64,000 bases of DNA from Cytophaga hutchinsonii ATCC 33406 (GCF_000014145.1 NC_008255.1:869501-933500), one strand, 5' to 3'. Shown: positions 27,308 to 36,915, numbered from the stretch's first letter. The notes: a model not told the origin generated them from the letters alone. Numbers and translations are program-made.

Positions 27308-28228
27308 ATGGAAATTAGTAAAGAAAGCGGAAGTATCCTTCACTCCAGAGAAATAGGGGATCTGGCATTTGCTGTGTTTTTCGGTATTCTTGCATCCCTT
27401 TTCGGACATATCTATTTTTCCGTTCCTGATTATCCGTTTGCATTTACAGATTTAAGAGAGATACCGTTGATTATTGCTGTTATATATATCCGCAATCCAT
27501 TATACATCATATTATCCTGTATGCTGTCGGCTATACAGCTTACCAATCAATTGCCGTTTTTGCCTACTGCTGTTATGCATGTGGTTCCGGTAATAGTTGT
27601 TTGGGGGGCATATCAATTTATAAAAACAAAAAAAATGAAACATCTGCAGCGCGGGCTTTTATGGGCGCTCGTTATGGTTGTGTATTATTATGTTTTCCTT
27701 TTCCCATCTTTTGTTATAACCTTTGAATGTTTTGGATTGAATGACGGGAAATCTTTTTTTACACACCTGTCTTATTTGATTGCAGCAACAAAATACGAAC
27801 TTACCAGTACGGTTTTAGTTACAAGTTTATATGTAGTAAAAATTGATGCAGAAAAACAATTGGCGTATGCAAATAAAAATCTGGAAGCGCTCATCGGGCA
27901 GCGTACAGCCGAACTTAAGCAGGTTAATGAGGAATTAACAAAACTGAATGATATACTGTTTGAATCAAATACAGACCTTGAAAAAAAAGTTGCTGAACGT
28001 ACGGAAAAGATTCGGCTTCAACTGATTCAGCTCAATACATATGCCTATATGAATTCGCATGAAGTACGCGGCCCCTTGGCCAGGATTATGGGTTTGAGTA
28101 TTTTATTGAAACAGGAGAAAGACCCAGATGAACAAACTTTTTTAGCTGAAAAAATATTATTCTCCTGCGAAGAGCTGGATGAAATTATACAACGTATGAA
28201 TCTGCTGCTGCAGAGCGATAAAGAATGA
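27308..28228 (+). CDS. Membrane histidine-kinase-like protein lacking the ATPase domain
   Basis: A 306-residue protein. Five or six membrane segments occupy residues 17-178, a coiled coil 180-238 (LEALIGQRTAELKQVNEELTK and similar heptads), and a dimerisation/phosphoacceptor-like segment begins at residue 247 with MNSHEVRGPLARIMGLSILL, where His251 is the candidate phosphorylated residue. The protein ends about 55 residues later (LLLQSDKE), so the HATPase_c catalytic domain is missing. No such domain is visible in the downstream 360 bp. It could be phosphorylated by another kinase, act as a scaffold, or be a truncated relic. Confidence 0.75.
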   Translation: MEISKESGSILHSREIGDLAFAVFFGILASLFGHIYFSVPDYPFAFTDLREIPLIIAVIYIRNPLYIILSCMLSAIQLTNQLPFLPTAVMHVVPVIVVWGAYQFIKTKKMKHLQRGLLWALVMVVYYYVFLFPSFVITFECFGLNDGKSFFTHLSYLIAATKYELTSTVLVTSLYVVKIDAEKQLAYANKNLEALIGQRTAELKQVNEELTKLNDILFESNTDLEKKVAERTEKIRLQLIQLNTYAYMNSHEVRGPLARIMGLSILLKQEKDPDEQTFLAEKILFSCEELDEIIQRMNLLLQSDKE

Positions 28229-28314
28229 TGTCGTTTATGTGACTTATTGTTTTCTCTTTATTCCGATTACATTAGGAATCTCCCAATATACCGTGTTTGT
28301 ATTGTTTTCATTAA

Positions 28315-28491
28315 AACCGGTTTCATAACTTCCCATTTTTTGTACGGATTTTTTCGGATGTGAAAGCATTGGAACCTAATAAATTGCTTTTGAAGGATAA
28401 AAAAAGAAGGGCAGATTATTATATGTTCATCGTATCGGGCCCGCGCCATGTGAAGTGGGTCAAAGCAATCGAAATAAAAGAAATCGAATAA
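28315..28491 (+). pseudogene. Possible gene remnant in a 362-bp gap
   Basis: The gap 28229-28590 has no complete gene. One frame is open for 58 codons up to TAA 28489-28491, without a good start. Its end (LLLKDKKRRADYYMFIVSGP, then RHVKWVKAIEIKEIE) looks like real coding sequence, so it may be the tail of a decayed gene. The 114-residue reverse frame over the same stretch looks like a shadow. Confidence 0.25.
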
Positions 28492-28590
28492 TGTAGAGGC
28501 GCAATTCATTAGACGTCTCTTAAAAGTAATAATTCGCATCTTCAACCTGTGATTGCCCGTTATATTTCCTATCTTCATTAAAAAAAGTGC

Positions 28591-28956
28591 ATGATTTTCA
28601 ATACAAGACAATGGGTTAAACCCGAAGATCTCAATCCGAACGGAAGTTTGTTTGGCGGGAAATTATTGGCGTGGATTGATGAAGAACTGGCATTGTTTGC
28701 CATCATTGAACTAAATAACCCAAGAATTGTTACCAAGTTTCTGTCTGAAATAGATTTTAAGAGTTCTGCCAAACAAGGCGATATCATTGAAATCGGTATT
28801 GATATTGTGAAATATGGAAGAACATCTATAACGTTGACCTGTCAGGCAAGAAACATTATGACCAAAGACATTATTCTTACCATAGAAAAAATAACAATGG
28901 TTAGTCTGGATGAAAATGGAGTGCCCACGCCACATGGTAAAACAGCGCATCAATAA
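28591..28956 (+). CDS. Acyl-CoA thioesterase (hotdog fold, YciA-like)
   Basis: A 121-residue single hotdog-domain protein. NPNGSLFGGKLLAWIDEELAL near residues 15-35 is the conserved segment of YciA/BACH-type thioesterases (usually N-x-x-G-x-x-F-G-G, then the helix with the catalytic Asp). DFKSSAKQGDIIEIGIDIVKYGRTSITL is the second family stretch. It should hydrolyse acyl-CoA to free acid and CoA in the cytosol; chain-length preference is not deducible. It lies 38 bases before a ferredoxin-like gene in the same direction. Confidence 0.9.
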   Translation: MIFNTRQWVKPEDLNPNGSLFGGKLLAWIDEELALFAIIELNNPRIVTKFLSEIDFKSSAKQGDIIEIGIDIVKYGRTSITLTCQARNIMTKDIILTIEKITMVSLDENGVPTPHGKTAHQ

Positions 28957-28994
28957 TATTTCGTGTATCCAATCTGTTCGTAGAAATCACAGCT

Positions 28995-29249
28995 ATGTCT
29001 ATATCTTTTCCTGAGAAATCAATCTTCATCTGCGACGGCAGTAAATGCGGGCGCCATAAAGAAGTGCGGAAACATTTAAAAGAAGCCATTAAAGAACATC
29101 ATCTTAAAGATCGTGTTGAGATCTTTAAGATGGAATGTTCGGATCGCTGCAAACATGCACCGGTGCTTTGTGTGCAGCCCGCTAATGAATGGTATTCCGA
29201 AGTAACGCTTAGAGATGCAGACAAAATAATTACGGATCTGCTTACATAA
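28995..29249 (+). CDS. Thioredoxin-like [2Fe-2S] ferredoxin domain protein
   Basis: An 84-residue protein with cysteine spacing typical of thioredoxin-like 2Fe-2S proteins: CDGSKCGRHKEVRKHLKEAI near residues 13-32 and MECSDRCKHAPVLCVQP near 49-65. The fold is that of the NuoE C-terminal half. It probably acts in cytosolic electron transfer; the redox partner is unknown. A bidirectional terminator follows. Confidence 0.82.
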   Translation: MSISFPEKSIFICDGSKCGRHKEVRKHLKEAIKEHHLKDRVEIFKMECSDRCKHAPVLCVQPANEWYSEVTLRDADKIITDLLT

Positions 29250-29286
29250 AAAAGCCTTTCCCGCAATCTGCAGGAAAGGCTTTTTT
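29248..29286. terminator. Bidirectional terminator between ferredoxin and ferritin genes
   Basis: GCCTTTCC and its complement form the stem, with A6 on the left and T6 on the right; convergent genes lie on both sides. Confidence 0.85.
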
Positions 29287-29304
29287 ATGAAATACTTCTG
29301 TATG

Positions 29305-29844
29305 TTATGATTCAATGATTTTTTTACCACTGATCTTACCGATTTCTTTGTCAAGTAAAAACTTGCCTGAATCGCTGTTCACATCAATCAATTCAAATAA
29401 TTCTAATGCTCTTCTGGCATTCGCTTCTTCTTCACGTTGTTCTTTTACAAACCACATGATGAATTCTTCTGTAGCATAATCATTTGATTCGCGGCATTTC
29501 GCAACAATCTTATTGATTGAATTTGATACAGCAATTTCACCTTGAAGTGCCATTTCAAATACATCTTTAATGGAATTGTATTCCTGTGCCACATCTGATA
29601 CAAAAGGAGTGATGGCGGTACCGCCAACATCATTGATGTACTTGAATATTTTTAAGAAATGAGAACGTTCTTCTTCAGCCTGATGATATAAATATTCAGC
29701 AGATTGTAAAAATCCATTTCTTTCCAGCCATGAAGCCATTGCCAAATATTTGTTAGAAGCTTCTGCCTCCATTTTACACTGCGCGTTTAATATAATTTCT
29801 ATCTCTTCTTTTAACGAAGTACGAAGTCTTACTAAATCTTTCAT
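29305..29844 (-). CDS. ftnA: Non-heme ferritin
   Basis: A 179-residue four-helix ferritin. Iron-site residues are recognisable in QCKMEAEASNKYLAMASWLE (first-helix Glu), HQAEEERSHFLKIFKYI (second helix with E-x-x-H), AVSNSINKIVAKC and EEFIMWFVKEQREEEANARR. It stores iron as ferric oxyhydroxide in a 24-mer cage in the cytosol. The absence of a heme-binding Met in the expected place is typical of FtnA rather than Bfr, though this is judged by eye. It has its own promoter region (29845-29966), which is AT-rich. Confidence 0.92.
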   Translation of the reverse strand: MKDLVRLRTSLKEEIEIILNAQCKMEAEASNKYLAMASWLERNGFLQSAEYLYHQAEEERSHFLKIFKYINDVGGTAITPFVSDVAQEYNSIKDVFEMALQGEIAVSNSINKIVAKCRESNDYATEEFIMWFVKEQREEEANARRALELFELIDVNSDSGKFLLDKEIGKISGKKIIES

Positions 29845-29966
29845 CTTAGTATCGGATTAAATTCAACAATTAATATAATTGATATACAAGTATACTAACA
29901 ATATTGACGTTTAGTTCAATATTGGTAATAACCGGATGGAATTTGTAATAAATCTAAATTAGTTTT

Positions 29967-30326
29967 TTAAAGAACAGCGTGATCGCCGAGTGTTTCGTGC
30001 AGCACAGAGTTCAGCTCCAGCGCAAATTTTGTTCCGTCTAATAACTCACGCAGCTGAATGATTTCGCACAATGTAAACTGTTTTGAGATGCCGTTCTTCG
30101 GAGATTCGATCCACTCGAAATCATATTCATCCGAAAGGTTAAAAATCATTTCATGGATGTTTACTGTTTTTACAGTACGGCGGAAAATAAAAAAATCCCG
30201 AACCTTAAACGAAGCACTGATATCCCCAAACTGCAAGCAAATACGATCTGTAACATCACACTGAAATGTTGCGCCTTTACTTGTTTTGTACAATTCTGTC
30301 AGTTGGGTATCGAACTGTTCCGTCAT
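29967..30326 (-). CDS. Conserved-looking hypothetical protein
   Basis: A 119-residue soluble protein started at the second of two adjacent Met codons (MTEQFDTQLTELYKTSKG). It has no signal peptide, membrane helix or recognised motif. The pattern CDVTDRICLQFGDISASFKVRDFFIFRRTVKTV looks like a small beta sheet followed by helices (LCEIIQLRELLDGTKFALE). It lies 120 bp upstream of ferritin on the same strand, so cotranscription is possible. Confidence 0.6.
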   Translation of the reverse strand: MTEQFDTQLTELYKTSKGATFQCDVTDRICLQFGDISASFKVRDFFIFRRTVKTVNIHEMIFNLSDEYDFEWIESPKNGISKQFTLCEIIQLRELLDGTKFALELNSVLHETLGDHAVL

Positions 30327-30329
30327 CAC

Positions 30330-30630
30330 ACATTGGAGTTAAATTCTGTGCCAAAAATACGGAGAAAATGCTTAAATACCTAAAATTATTTATAGTTAGT
30401 CTAAATAAGGTATTTTTATTATGTGTCTAATAATCAATATACTATACATTCAGTTTGAAAAACATTGATTTTAAATTTAAAAATCTGTGAAATTATACCG
30501 GCTTTGGGCTATTTTCAAATAGATGTTACGTCAACCCTAAAAGCAGTGCCGCTTAAATCCGTCAGAAATAAAGATTCCTGATTTGTAAAGTACAAATCAG
30601 GAATCAGATTGAAATTGTATAGTTATAGGA
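30330..30630. other. Intergenic region with a terminator, no gene
   Basis: About 300 bp of AT-rich sequence. The only structure seen is the hairpin at 30573-30605 closing the RCC1 gene. Confidence 0.5.
30573..30605 (-). terminator. Terminator of the RCC1-repeat gene
   Basis: A 15-bp perfect inverted repeat (GATTCCTGATTTGTA) with a 3-base loop, followed on the minus strand by CTTTATT. Confidence 0.75.
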
Positions 30631-32016
30631 TTAAAATTTTTGAATTTTTTGCAAGGATACCTGGTTATCCGTTGTTTGTATTTTTAATAGATACATGCCA
30701 TTAGGTTGAGATGACAGATCGAGTAGCTGTGATTCGTCAGTAATGTATTTTTGCTGTAGTATCTGTCCAACGCTATTCATGATCGTTATATGGATATTTT
30801 GAGCGGCCTGATTTTTAATTTTTATAGTAAGCTCTCCCGCTGTTGGATTTGGATATACAACTATATTTTCAGAAGAAATAGCTTCATGCACTTTCAACGA
30901 CAGATTGCAATCTACCAAAACAGGCAAATTGGTATTTGTAGTAGTACCATTCCCTAATTGACCAGAATAGTTATAGCCCCATGTCCAAAGTGAGCCATCG
31001 GTTTTAATTGCAAGTAGAAAAGAATAGTTTATTGAAATGTGTTGCCATTGATTGTCTGTTCCAATCTGAATGGGTAAAGTACTATTGGTAGTGGTACCAT
31101 TCCCAAACTGACCGGAATTGTTATCTCCCCAAACCCATAAAGTGCCATCCGATTTTAGCGCAAAAGATGTATTTCCATCTGAAGAAATAGTTTTCCAATT
31201 ATTGTCTGTTCCGATTTGTACCGGACTTAAACGATCCGTTGTTGTTCCATCGCCTAATACTCCGGCATAATTATATCCCCATGCCCAAAGAGAACCATCT
31301 GTTTTTATTGCAAATGTATTTGACCCGGCGGCATAAACAGATTTCCAATTCGTAGCAGTTCCTACTTTGGTAGGAGCATTTTTGGTAGTTGTTGTTCCAA
31401 TTCCTAATCGACCGTTATTGTTGCTGCCCCAAGCCCACAAACTGCCATCTGTTTTAATGGCCATTGTGTGAAAGGCTCCCACGGAAACGTAAGCCCAGTC
31501 TGTTGCTGTGCCAATTTGAATGAACGTTTTTACATTCGAACCCGTAGTTCCCTTACCTAACTGTCCTTCAAAATTACGTCCACAGCCCCATAACGTTCCG
31601 TTATTTTTAATAGCAAATGTATTGTATTGCCCAGCTGAAACAGCCATCCAGTCATTATCAACACCAATTTGAGTTGGAACAAGCATTTTTGTTAATGATC
31701 CATTACCTAATTGCCCTTCGCTGTTCCAGCCCCACGTCCAGATGCTGCCATCTTTTTTTAGTCCGATGCAATGTGAGTTGCCTGAAGATATTTTCAGCCA
31801 GCCTTTTGCTGTGTTGAATTGTGACGGGATAGATTTGTTGTCAGTTGTATTATCACCGAGTTGGCCCGAGCTATTACTTCCCCAGCTCCAAAGCGTACTA
31901 TCAGCTTTCATTGCAATGACAAAACTAGAACCAGCCTCTATTTGAAGCCAGCAAGGCTGAGCATAAAGCGTCAGGTTTGAAAAAATAACACATAGTAAAA
32001 TGAAATAGTTACGCAT
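30631..32016 (-). CDS. Secreted RCC1-repeat propeller protein with type A T9SS tail
   Basis: A 461-residue protein with signal peptide [20 protein letters not shown]. Seven repeats of about 50 residues run from about 22 to 375, each with the RCC1 text GSLWxWGxNxxGQLGxGTT and a W..IS.G..F..A.K.DG lead-in (for example [20 protein letters not shown]). They form a seven-bladed propeller. The C-terminus [17 protein letters not shown] through [20 protein letters not shown] is a type A sorting domain. RCC1 repeats are best known as protein-interaction propellers in eukaryotes; here the product must be extracellular. Target unknown. Confidence 0.9.
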   Translation of the reverse strand: MRNYFILLCVIFSNLTLYAQPCWLQIEAGSSFVIAMKADSTLWSWGSNSSGQLGDNTTDNKSIPSQFNTAKGWLKISSGNSHCIGLKKDGSIWTWGWNSEGQLGNGSLTKMLVPTQIGVDNDWMAVSAGQYNTFAIKNNGTLWGCGRNFEGQLGKGTTGSNVKTFIQIGTATDWAYVSVGAFHTMAIKTDGSLWAWGSNNNGRLGIGTTTTKNAPTKVGTATNWKSVYAAGSNTFAIKTDGSLWAWGYNYAGVLGDGTTTDRLSPVQIGTDNNWKTISSDGNTSFALKSDGTLWVWGDNNSGQFGNGTTTNSTLPIQIGTDNQWQHISINYSFLLAIKTDGSLWTWGYNYSGQLGNGTTTNTNLPVLVDCNLSLKVHEAISSENIVVYPNPTAGELTIKIKNQAAQNIHITIMNSVGQILQQKYITDESQLLDLSSQPNGMYLLKIQTTDNQVSLQKIQKF

Positions 32017-32068
32017 ACGTATTAAAAGTTAAAATATAAAATGTTATTGTTAGGTTGTCGTTTTGTAT

Positions 32069-33937
32069 TTATCCTGCCTTCTCAGACAATTCCAGCCAAC
32101 GTAATGTCTTATTCTCAAGGTCTCTGTCGAGTGCTTCCAGTTCTTTCGACCATTGCGTGATATTTGCACCTGAATCCGGAGATGAAAGTTTTTCGATCAG
32201 AACATTTTTCTTTTGCTCACTCGCTTCAATCTCTTTCTCCAGGTCTTCAAATTCCTTCTGTTCCTTGAACGAACGTTTGGAGTTATTCTTTGATTCCTTT
32301 TGCGCGGCTGCTTTCGCTGCTTCCTTTACTTCGGGTTTGCGCGATGTTTCAATGGCTTCTTCCAGTTCGTAACGGTAGTCGGTATAGTTACCCGGATACT
32401 CGCGCATTACACCTTCGCCTTCAAAAACCAGTAAGTGATCAACCAGCTTATCCATGAAATACCTGTCGTGGGAAACAATGATCAGACAGCCTTTATAGTT
32501 TTCCAGGTAATCTTCCAGTACACTCAAAGTAGAAAGATCCATATCATTGGTCGGCTCATCGAGAATCAGGAAGTTAGGCTGACGAACAAGGATCGTGAGT
32601 AAATGCAAACGCTTTTTCTCACCGCCGCTTAGTTTTTCAATAAACTCATACTGGCGCGATGGTTCAAACAGGAAACGTTTCAGCAGGGCAGAAGCACTCA
32701 GATCTTCGCCGTTACCCGTCTGAAACTGTTCCGCGATCTCGGTTACCAGTTCAATAACTTTTTGTCTCGGTTTAAACGTTAAGCCTTTTTGTGTATAATA
32801 ACCCAGGTGAATGGTTTCACCGGTGATGATTTCTCCGGAATCGGGCTGGATCGCACGGTTGATCAGCTGTAACAAGGTAGTTTTACCGCTGCCATTCTTT
32901 CCGATGATACCCAGTTTTTCGTTTTTTCTGAAAATATAATTGAAGTCTGTAAGAATTTTTTTCTCACCAAACGCTTTATTTACATGATGCAGTTCAAGAA
33001 TTTTATTTCCCATCCGTCGGCTGCTGAAATCGAGCTGCACATCGCCTTGTCCGGCTTCTTTCAACTGATCTCTATTGCCTTCCATAGAATGAAATGCTTC
33101 GATCCGGTATTTTGCTTTTGTACCGCGTGCCTTTGGCTGACGGCGCATCCATTCGGCTTCTTTGCGTAAGGTATTCGTTACTTTTTCAAGCGAAGCGTTG
33201 CGGATTGCTTCTTCTTCAGCCTTGCGTTCTAGATATTCCGGATACTTGGTGCGGTACATCTGAATTTTACCGCCTTCCAGTTCAAGAATACCATTGGCAA
33301 CTTCATCCAGAAAATACCTGTCGTGGGTAATAAACAATAATGTCTGTTGAGAAGCTTTTAATAATTCTTCCAGCCATTCGATCATGTCCAGATCCAGGTG
33401 GTTGGTCGGTTCATCCATCAGCAATACATCCGGTTCCTGCAGCAAGACACGTGCAAGCGCGACGCGACGCTGCTGGCCGCCCGAAAGATTCTGAACTTCA
33501 AGATTTGCATCCTGCAAACCGAGTTTGGAAAGAATACGTTTCGCTTTGTCTTCAAACTCCCAGGCCTGCAACGCATCCATCATCGTGATGGCTTTTTCCA
33601 TATCATCGCTGTCAAGCGTTACCATAGATTCTTCGTACAGCATGATCGCTGTGCAGATATCCTTGCGGCTTTCAAGTGCTACTTCTATGATTTTTTTACC
33701 CGCAGGTAAAATCGGGTCCTGTTCCAGATATCCTACGGTAGCACTTTTGTGAATAGCAATAACACCGGCGTCTGCCTGTTCAAGCCCCATCACGATTTTA
33801 AGCAGGGTTGATTTACCGGCGCCGTTTCTGCCAACGATAGCAACTTTTTCACCTTTACTTAAGCCCAGCGTAATACCGTCAATAAGTTTTTTGTCGCTGA
33901 AAGCTTTAGAAAGATTGTCAATGGAAAGGATGTTCAT
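32069..33937 (-). CDS. ABC-F family ATPase (Uup-like)
   Basis: A 622-residue protein with two ABC cassettes and no membrane segment. Cassette 1 has GRNGAGKST (about 37-45), LSGGQQRRVALA and LLMDEPTNHLDLD; cassette 2 has GKNGSGKTT, LSGGEKKRLHLL and LILDEPTNDMDLS. An arginine-rich linker (LRKEAEWMRRQPKARGTKAK) lies between them, and the C-terminal 90 residues are a Lys/Glu coiled coil, as in Uup. ABC-F proteins bind ribosomes or nucleic acid. Uup-type members act on stalled ribosomes or branched DNA; a resistance role cannot be excluded. Confidence 0.92.
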   Translation of the reverse strand: MNILSIDNLSKAFSDKKLIDGITLGLSKGEKVAIVGRNGAGKSTLLKIVMGLEQADAGVIAIHKSATVGYLEQDPILPAGKKIIEVALESRKDICTAIMLYEESMVTLDSDDMEKAITMMDALQAWEFEDKAKRILSKLGLQDANLEVQNLSGGQQRRVALARVLLQEPDVLLMDEPTNHLDLDMIEWLEELLKASQQTLLFITHDRYFLDEVANGILELEGGKIQMYRTKYPEYLERKAEEEAIRNASLEKVTNTLRKEAEWMRRQPKARGTKAKYRIEAFHSMEGNRDQLKEAGQGDVQLDFSSRRMGNKILELHHVNKAFGEKKILTDFNYIFRKNEKLGIIGKNGSGKTTLLQLINRAIQPDSGEIITGETIHLGYYTQKGLTFKPRQKVIELVTEIAEQFQTGNGEDLSASALLKRFLFEPSRQYEFIEKLSGGEKKRLHLLTILVRQPNFLILDEPTNDMDLSTLSVLEDYLENYKGCLIIVSHDRYFMDKLVDHLLVFEGEGVMREYPGNYTDYRYELEEAIETSRKPEVKEAAKAAAQKESKNNSKRSFKEQKEFEDLEKEIEASEQKKNVLIEKLSSPDSGANITQWSKELEALDRDLENKTLRWLELSEKAG

Positions 33938-33948
33938 TTATTAATTAT

Positions 33949-33977
33949 GAATTATAAATTATGGATTATAAATTATG
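33949..33977. repeat. Short AT-rich direct repeat
   Basis: Two near-identical 14-15-bp units (GAATTATAAATTATG and GATTATAAATTATG) in tandem just upstream of the ABC-F start. They may contribute to its promoter; the rest of the gap to 34185 shows nothing else convincing. Confidence 0.5.
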
Positions 33978-34185
33978 AAAGGTCCAAGACCTGCCAAGAC
34001 TAGCGTCAGTAAAAGGATTTGTTATTCATTTCAATCCTGCACATAAATGTGCCGGCAATGAAGCGCGACCGTTCTCATTTAAAGTGCAGCTGTGCTTCAT
34101 TGCTGTTTGGCTGTAGCCAACGGTTTTTTAATTGTTTGTTATATTCGCGCTGTCGCCTTTTGCCTTAAGCTTTGAGCCCTCCGCT

Positions 34186-35379
34186 TTATTTAAACAGTTT
34201 CTTCTTCCTGATCTCCAGTTCAAAGTCTGCAACCACATTCATGTAATGGATGTAGGCGTCATGCGGACTTGCAAACGGACTGAAGTATTGATGTACTTCG
34301 CCATCGCTGTAGCCTTTGGTGCTCATGTAATAGAAGTGATCCGATGTCTGAAGTTTCGACCATTTATCGGTATGTCTTCTGATTTGCATTTTCCGGATCA
34401 GCGGTTCCAGGCTGTATATTTTTTCCAGCGCTTCTTTTTGCATGCTGTTCTGATACCAGGCAGAAAGATTTTTTTCAATATCCGCCCAGGAGATTGTTTC
34501 ATGTGCATCATACACATCATGAATTTCCAGGTTGTCAATCACCTCAGAAGGGGTCATGAAATCAATACCATGTGTATCAATCAGCATGCCGGGCAGTTTG
34601 CGCAGAAACGTAAAGATACCGCTATTCTTCTTCTGATGCTCACCAAATGTCTCATAGTCGACATAAATAGTCGCATTTTCATGTTTTTTGAGGCTCTTTT
34701 TGATCCAGGAGGTATATTTTTCAACTGTCAAAGGATACCCCTTCCAGTTTTTATCAGAAAAACGAAAGGCAAGATCATCGGATAATTTACAGTTGCGCAG
34801 AATAACAGGGAAGGATGTATGCGCCGGACTATACACTTTATTAGTACTCATGGTGCCCAGCAATTTCTGTACACCTTCGGTAATCATGCCTTTTAAGCCC
34901 AGTTCTTTTATAGTTGCGGCAATGTCGTTGTTGTGGATCAGTTCGGTATTGCGGAATACTTCTGTCTGATAACCAAATGTCGAACGTATTAATTTGCGGT
35001 GTGTATCAACCTGAATTAAAAATTCTTCCTTTGAAAAAATACTGCTTAAGCTGTGGTAATAGGTTTCGGCAAGAAACTCTACACAGTCGGTCTTCGCCAA
35101 TGCTATAAATGAATCAATAACATCGGGCCGGTATAGCTTGAATTGTTCAATCGTTGTACCGCTGATGGAAAAAGCGACACGAAACAAGCCTTTGTATTTT
35201 TTGATCTGTTGAAGAAGGATCTTATTGGTTGGCAGATAACAGAGGTCGGCCACGCGGTCAACCACTAATTTATTATGTGCGGCGTCTTCGTAGGAATGAT
35301 TTTTCCCGATATCAAAAAAAGTGTATGGATTGATCCTGAAAGGTTGATGTACCTGAAAACAAAGCGTAACCGAACGCAT
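34186..35379 (-). CDS. Family 57 glycoside hydrolase (alpha-amylase / glucanotransferase type)
   Basis: A 397-residue protein beginning MRSVTLCFQVHQPFRINPYTFF, where HQPFR is the conserved first region of GH57. FRNTELIHNND carries the probable nucleophile Glu, and TIYVDYETFGEHQ the probable acid/base Asp. There is no signal peptide, so it acts in the cytosol on alpha-glucans, as an amylase or 4-alpha-glucanotransferase. It is 11 bases downstream of the glycosyltransferase gene on the same strand, pointing to a shared role in storage polysaccharide metabolism. Confidence 0.9.
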   Translation of the reverse strand: MRSVTLCFQVHQPFRINPYTFFDIGKNHSYEDAAHNKLVVDRVADLCYLPTNKILLQQIKKYKGLFRVAFSISGTTIEQFKLYRPDVIDSFIALAKTDCVEFLAETYYHSLSSIFSKEEFLIQVDTHRKLIRSTFGYQTEVFRNTELIHNNDIAATIKELGLKGMITEGVQKLLGTMSTNKVYSPAHTSFPVILRNCKLSDDLAFRFSDKNWKGYPLTVEKYTSWIKKSLKKHENATIYVDYETFGEHQKKNSGIFTFLRKLPGMLIDTHGIDFMTPSEVIDNLEIHDVYDAHETISWADIEKNLSAWYQNSMQKEALEKIYSLEPLIRKMQIRRHTDKWSKLQTSDHFYYMSTKGYSDGEVHQYFSPFASPHDAYIHYMNVVADFELEIRKKKLFK

Positions 35380-35390
35380 AGAGAATTGTA

Positions 35391-36680
35391 TTAAGCTAAG
35401 AGTTCGTTGTAGATGTCTTTTATTTCAAGGGCTGCATTTTCCCAGGTGCAATATTCTAAATCGAAATGAGCGTTTGTTGAAATCGTTTTTGCAAAGGACG
35501 GATCGTTTAAGAGCATCAGAATGTAATGCGCCATTTTATCTACGTCCCAGAAATCTACTTTAAGCGCGCCGATCAACACTTCTGAAACACCGGATTGTTT
35601 GGATACAATACACGGTACGCCAAACTGTGCGGCTTCCAGTGCCGATAAACCAAACGGTTCAGATACTGAAGGCATACAATAGACATCTGCCATGGCAAGC
35701 AGATCGTGAATTTTTTCTTTACTTAAAAAACCGGTGAAGTGAACATTTAAGCCTAACTGTTTATGCGCACCGGTTTCAATCAATTCCTTTAGCTTATCGC
35801 CTGTGCCCGCAACAACAAAGCGCGCCAACGGGTATTCCTTTAATACTTTGGACGCAACTTCAATAAAATATTCCGGGCCTTTCTGGTGCGTAACGCGGCC
35901 AATAAATAAAACGATTTTTTCAGGGAACGGTTTTTCTATTTTGAATGGCGTTATTTTTTCAACGCCGTTATGTACCGAATGTATTTTACGTGGATTAATG
36001 CCGTATTCTTTAACCGCAATCGTTCCGGTATAATCGCTTACCGGAAGAATAGCGTCGGCCATTTCCATCGCATGTTTTTCTACCTGGTATACCCAGTTGT
36101 TTCCCGTTCCGGGATTTCTGTCGTATTCAAGCGAGTGTATGTGCAGTACCAGCGGTTTGCCTGTACGTTGTTTAATTTCAACGCCGGCAAGCATCGTCAT
36201 CCAGTCGTGGCAATGGATCACATCAAAATCCCATTCCATACACATGTCTGCACTGACGGTAGCATATTCAATTACTTTTTGAATGGTATCACTGCCATAC
36301 AGATTTTCGATCTGAAAGGGTTTATAAAATTCAGATCGGGAAACTTTCTGTTTTTTAACCTTCTGTACTTTTTTAGTTGTTATTTCAGGTTCTGCAACTG
36401 TCTGATAGGGTAAGATAGTTGACGGAAGCGTGTATACATTTTCCAGTTCTGCATAAAAATCGGTTTGAAAATCCTCGCGGATCCGGATGCGTTCCTGTTG
36501 ATTTAATCCAATAATATCCACCTGGTTCAGCAGGACAGAAGGGTCACTTTTTGGTAGAATTAAGGTAAGGTCTACTTGTTTGGACAGGGCTTTACTTAAA
36601 CCAAGGCAGGCTACCCCCAATCCACCATTAATAATTGGCGGAAACTCCCAACCCAACATCAAAACCTTTGTTTTTTTCAT
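35391..36680 (-). CDS. GT-B glycosyltransferase, glycogen-synthase-like (GT4/GT5)
   Basis: A 429-residue protein started at ATG 36680 (MKKTKVLMLGWEFPPIINGGLGVACLGLSKAL); the ATG at 36704 adds eight unrelated residues. WEFPPIINGGLGV is the nucleotide-sugar glucosyltransferase N-terminal glycine loop, VIHCHDWMTMLAG and PVSDYTGTIAVKEYGI lie in the N-lobe, and the C-lobe has LFIGRVTHQKGPEYFIEVA and the E-x7-E signature SVSEPFGLSALEAAQFG. It probably elongates alpha-glucan in the cytosol, as glycogen synthase or a related enzyme. An unusual Lys/Val-rich insert (TTKKVQKVKKQKVSRSEF) lies near residue 110. Confidence 0.88.
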   Translation of the reverse strand: MKKTKVLMLGWEFPPIINGGLGVACLGLSKALSKQVDLTLILPKSDPSVLLNQVDIIGLNQQERIRIREDFQTDFYAELENVYTLPSTILPYQTVAEPEITTKKVQKVKKQKVSRSEFYKPFQIENLYGSDTIQKVIEYATVSADMCMEWDFDVIHCHDWMTMLAGVEIKQRTGKPLVLHIHSLEYDRNPGTGNNWVYQVEKHAMEMADAILPVSDYTGTIAVKEYGINPRKIHSVHNGVEKITPFKIEKPFPEKIVLFIGRVTHQKGPEYFIEVASKVLKEYPLARFVVAGTGDKLKELIETGAHKQLGLNVHFTGFLSKEKIHDLLAMADVYCMPSVSEPFGLSALEAAQFGVPCIVSKQSGVSEVLIGALKVDFWDVDKMAHYILMLLNDPSFAKTISTNAHFDLEYCTWENAALEIKDIYNELLA

Positions 36681-36915
36681 AGCAGCGAATAGAATTTCAT
36701 ACAAAGGACAAAATTCCTATTCTTAAAAATACATTGCGAACAGCTAAAAACCTACCATAAACAGCTGAAACTTTAAAAAAGACTATCATTCTTTCAAGTT
36801 ATTGAAACATTAGCCTGCGATTGTAAGAAAAATACAAATATTAGGTTCGCAATAGCCTTTTTTTTATCCTATTTTAGTGGATAGAAACTGATATATACCA
36901 GAAAGAAGAGTTTGT

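Noticed and set aside
28267-28611. 114-residue reverse-strand frame in the gap after the kinase-like gene
   Set aside because: Composition is rich in Cys, Phe and His with no domain pattern, it overlaps the thioesterase start, and the forward frame below it looks more like real coding sequence.
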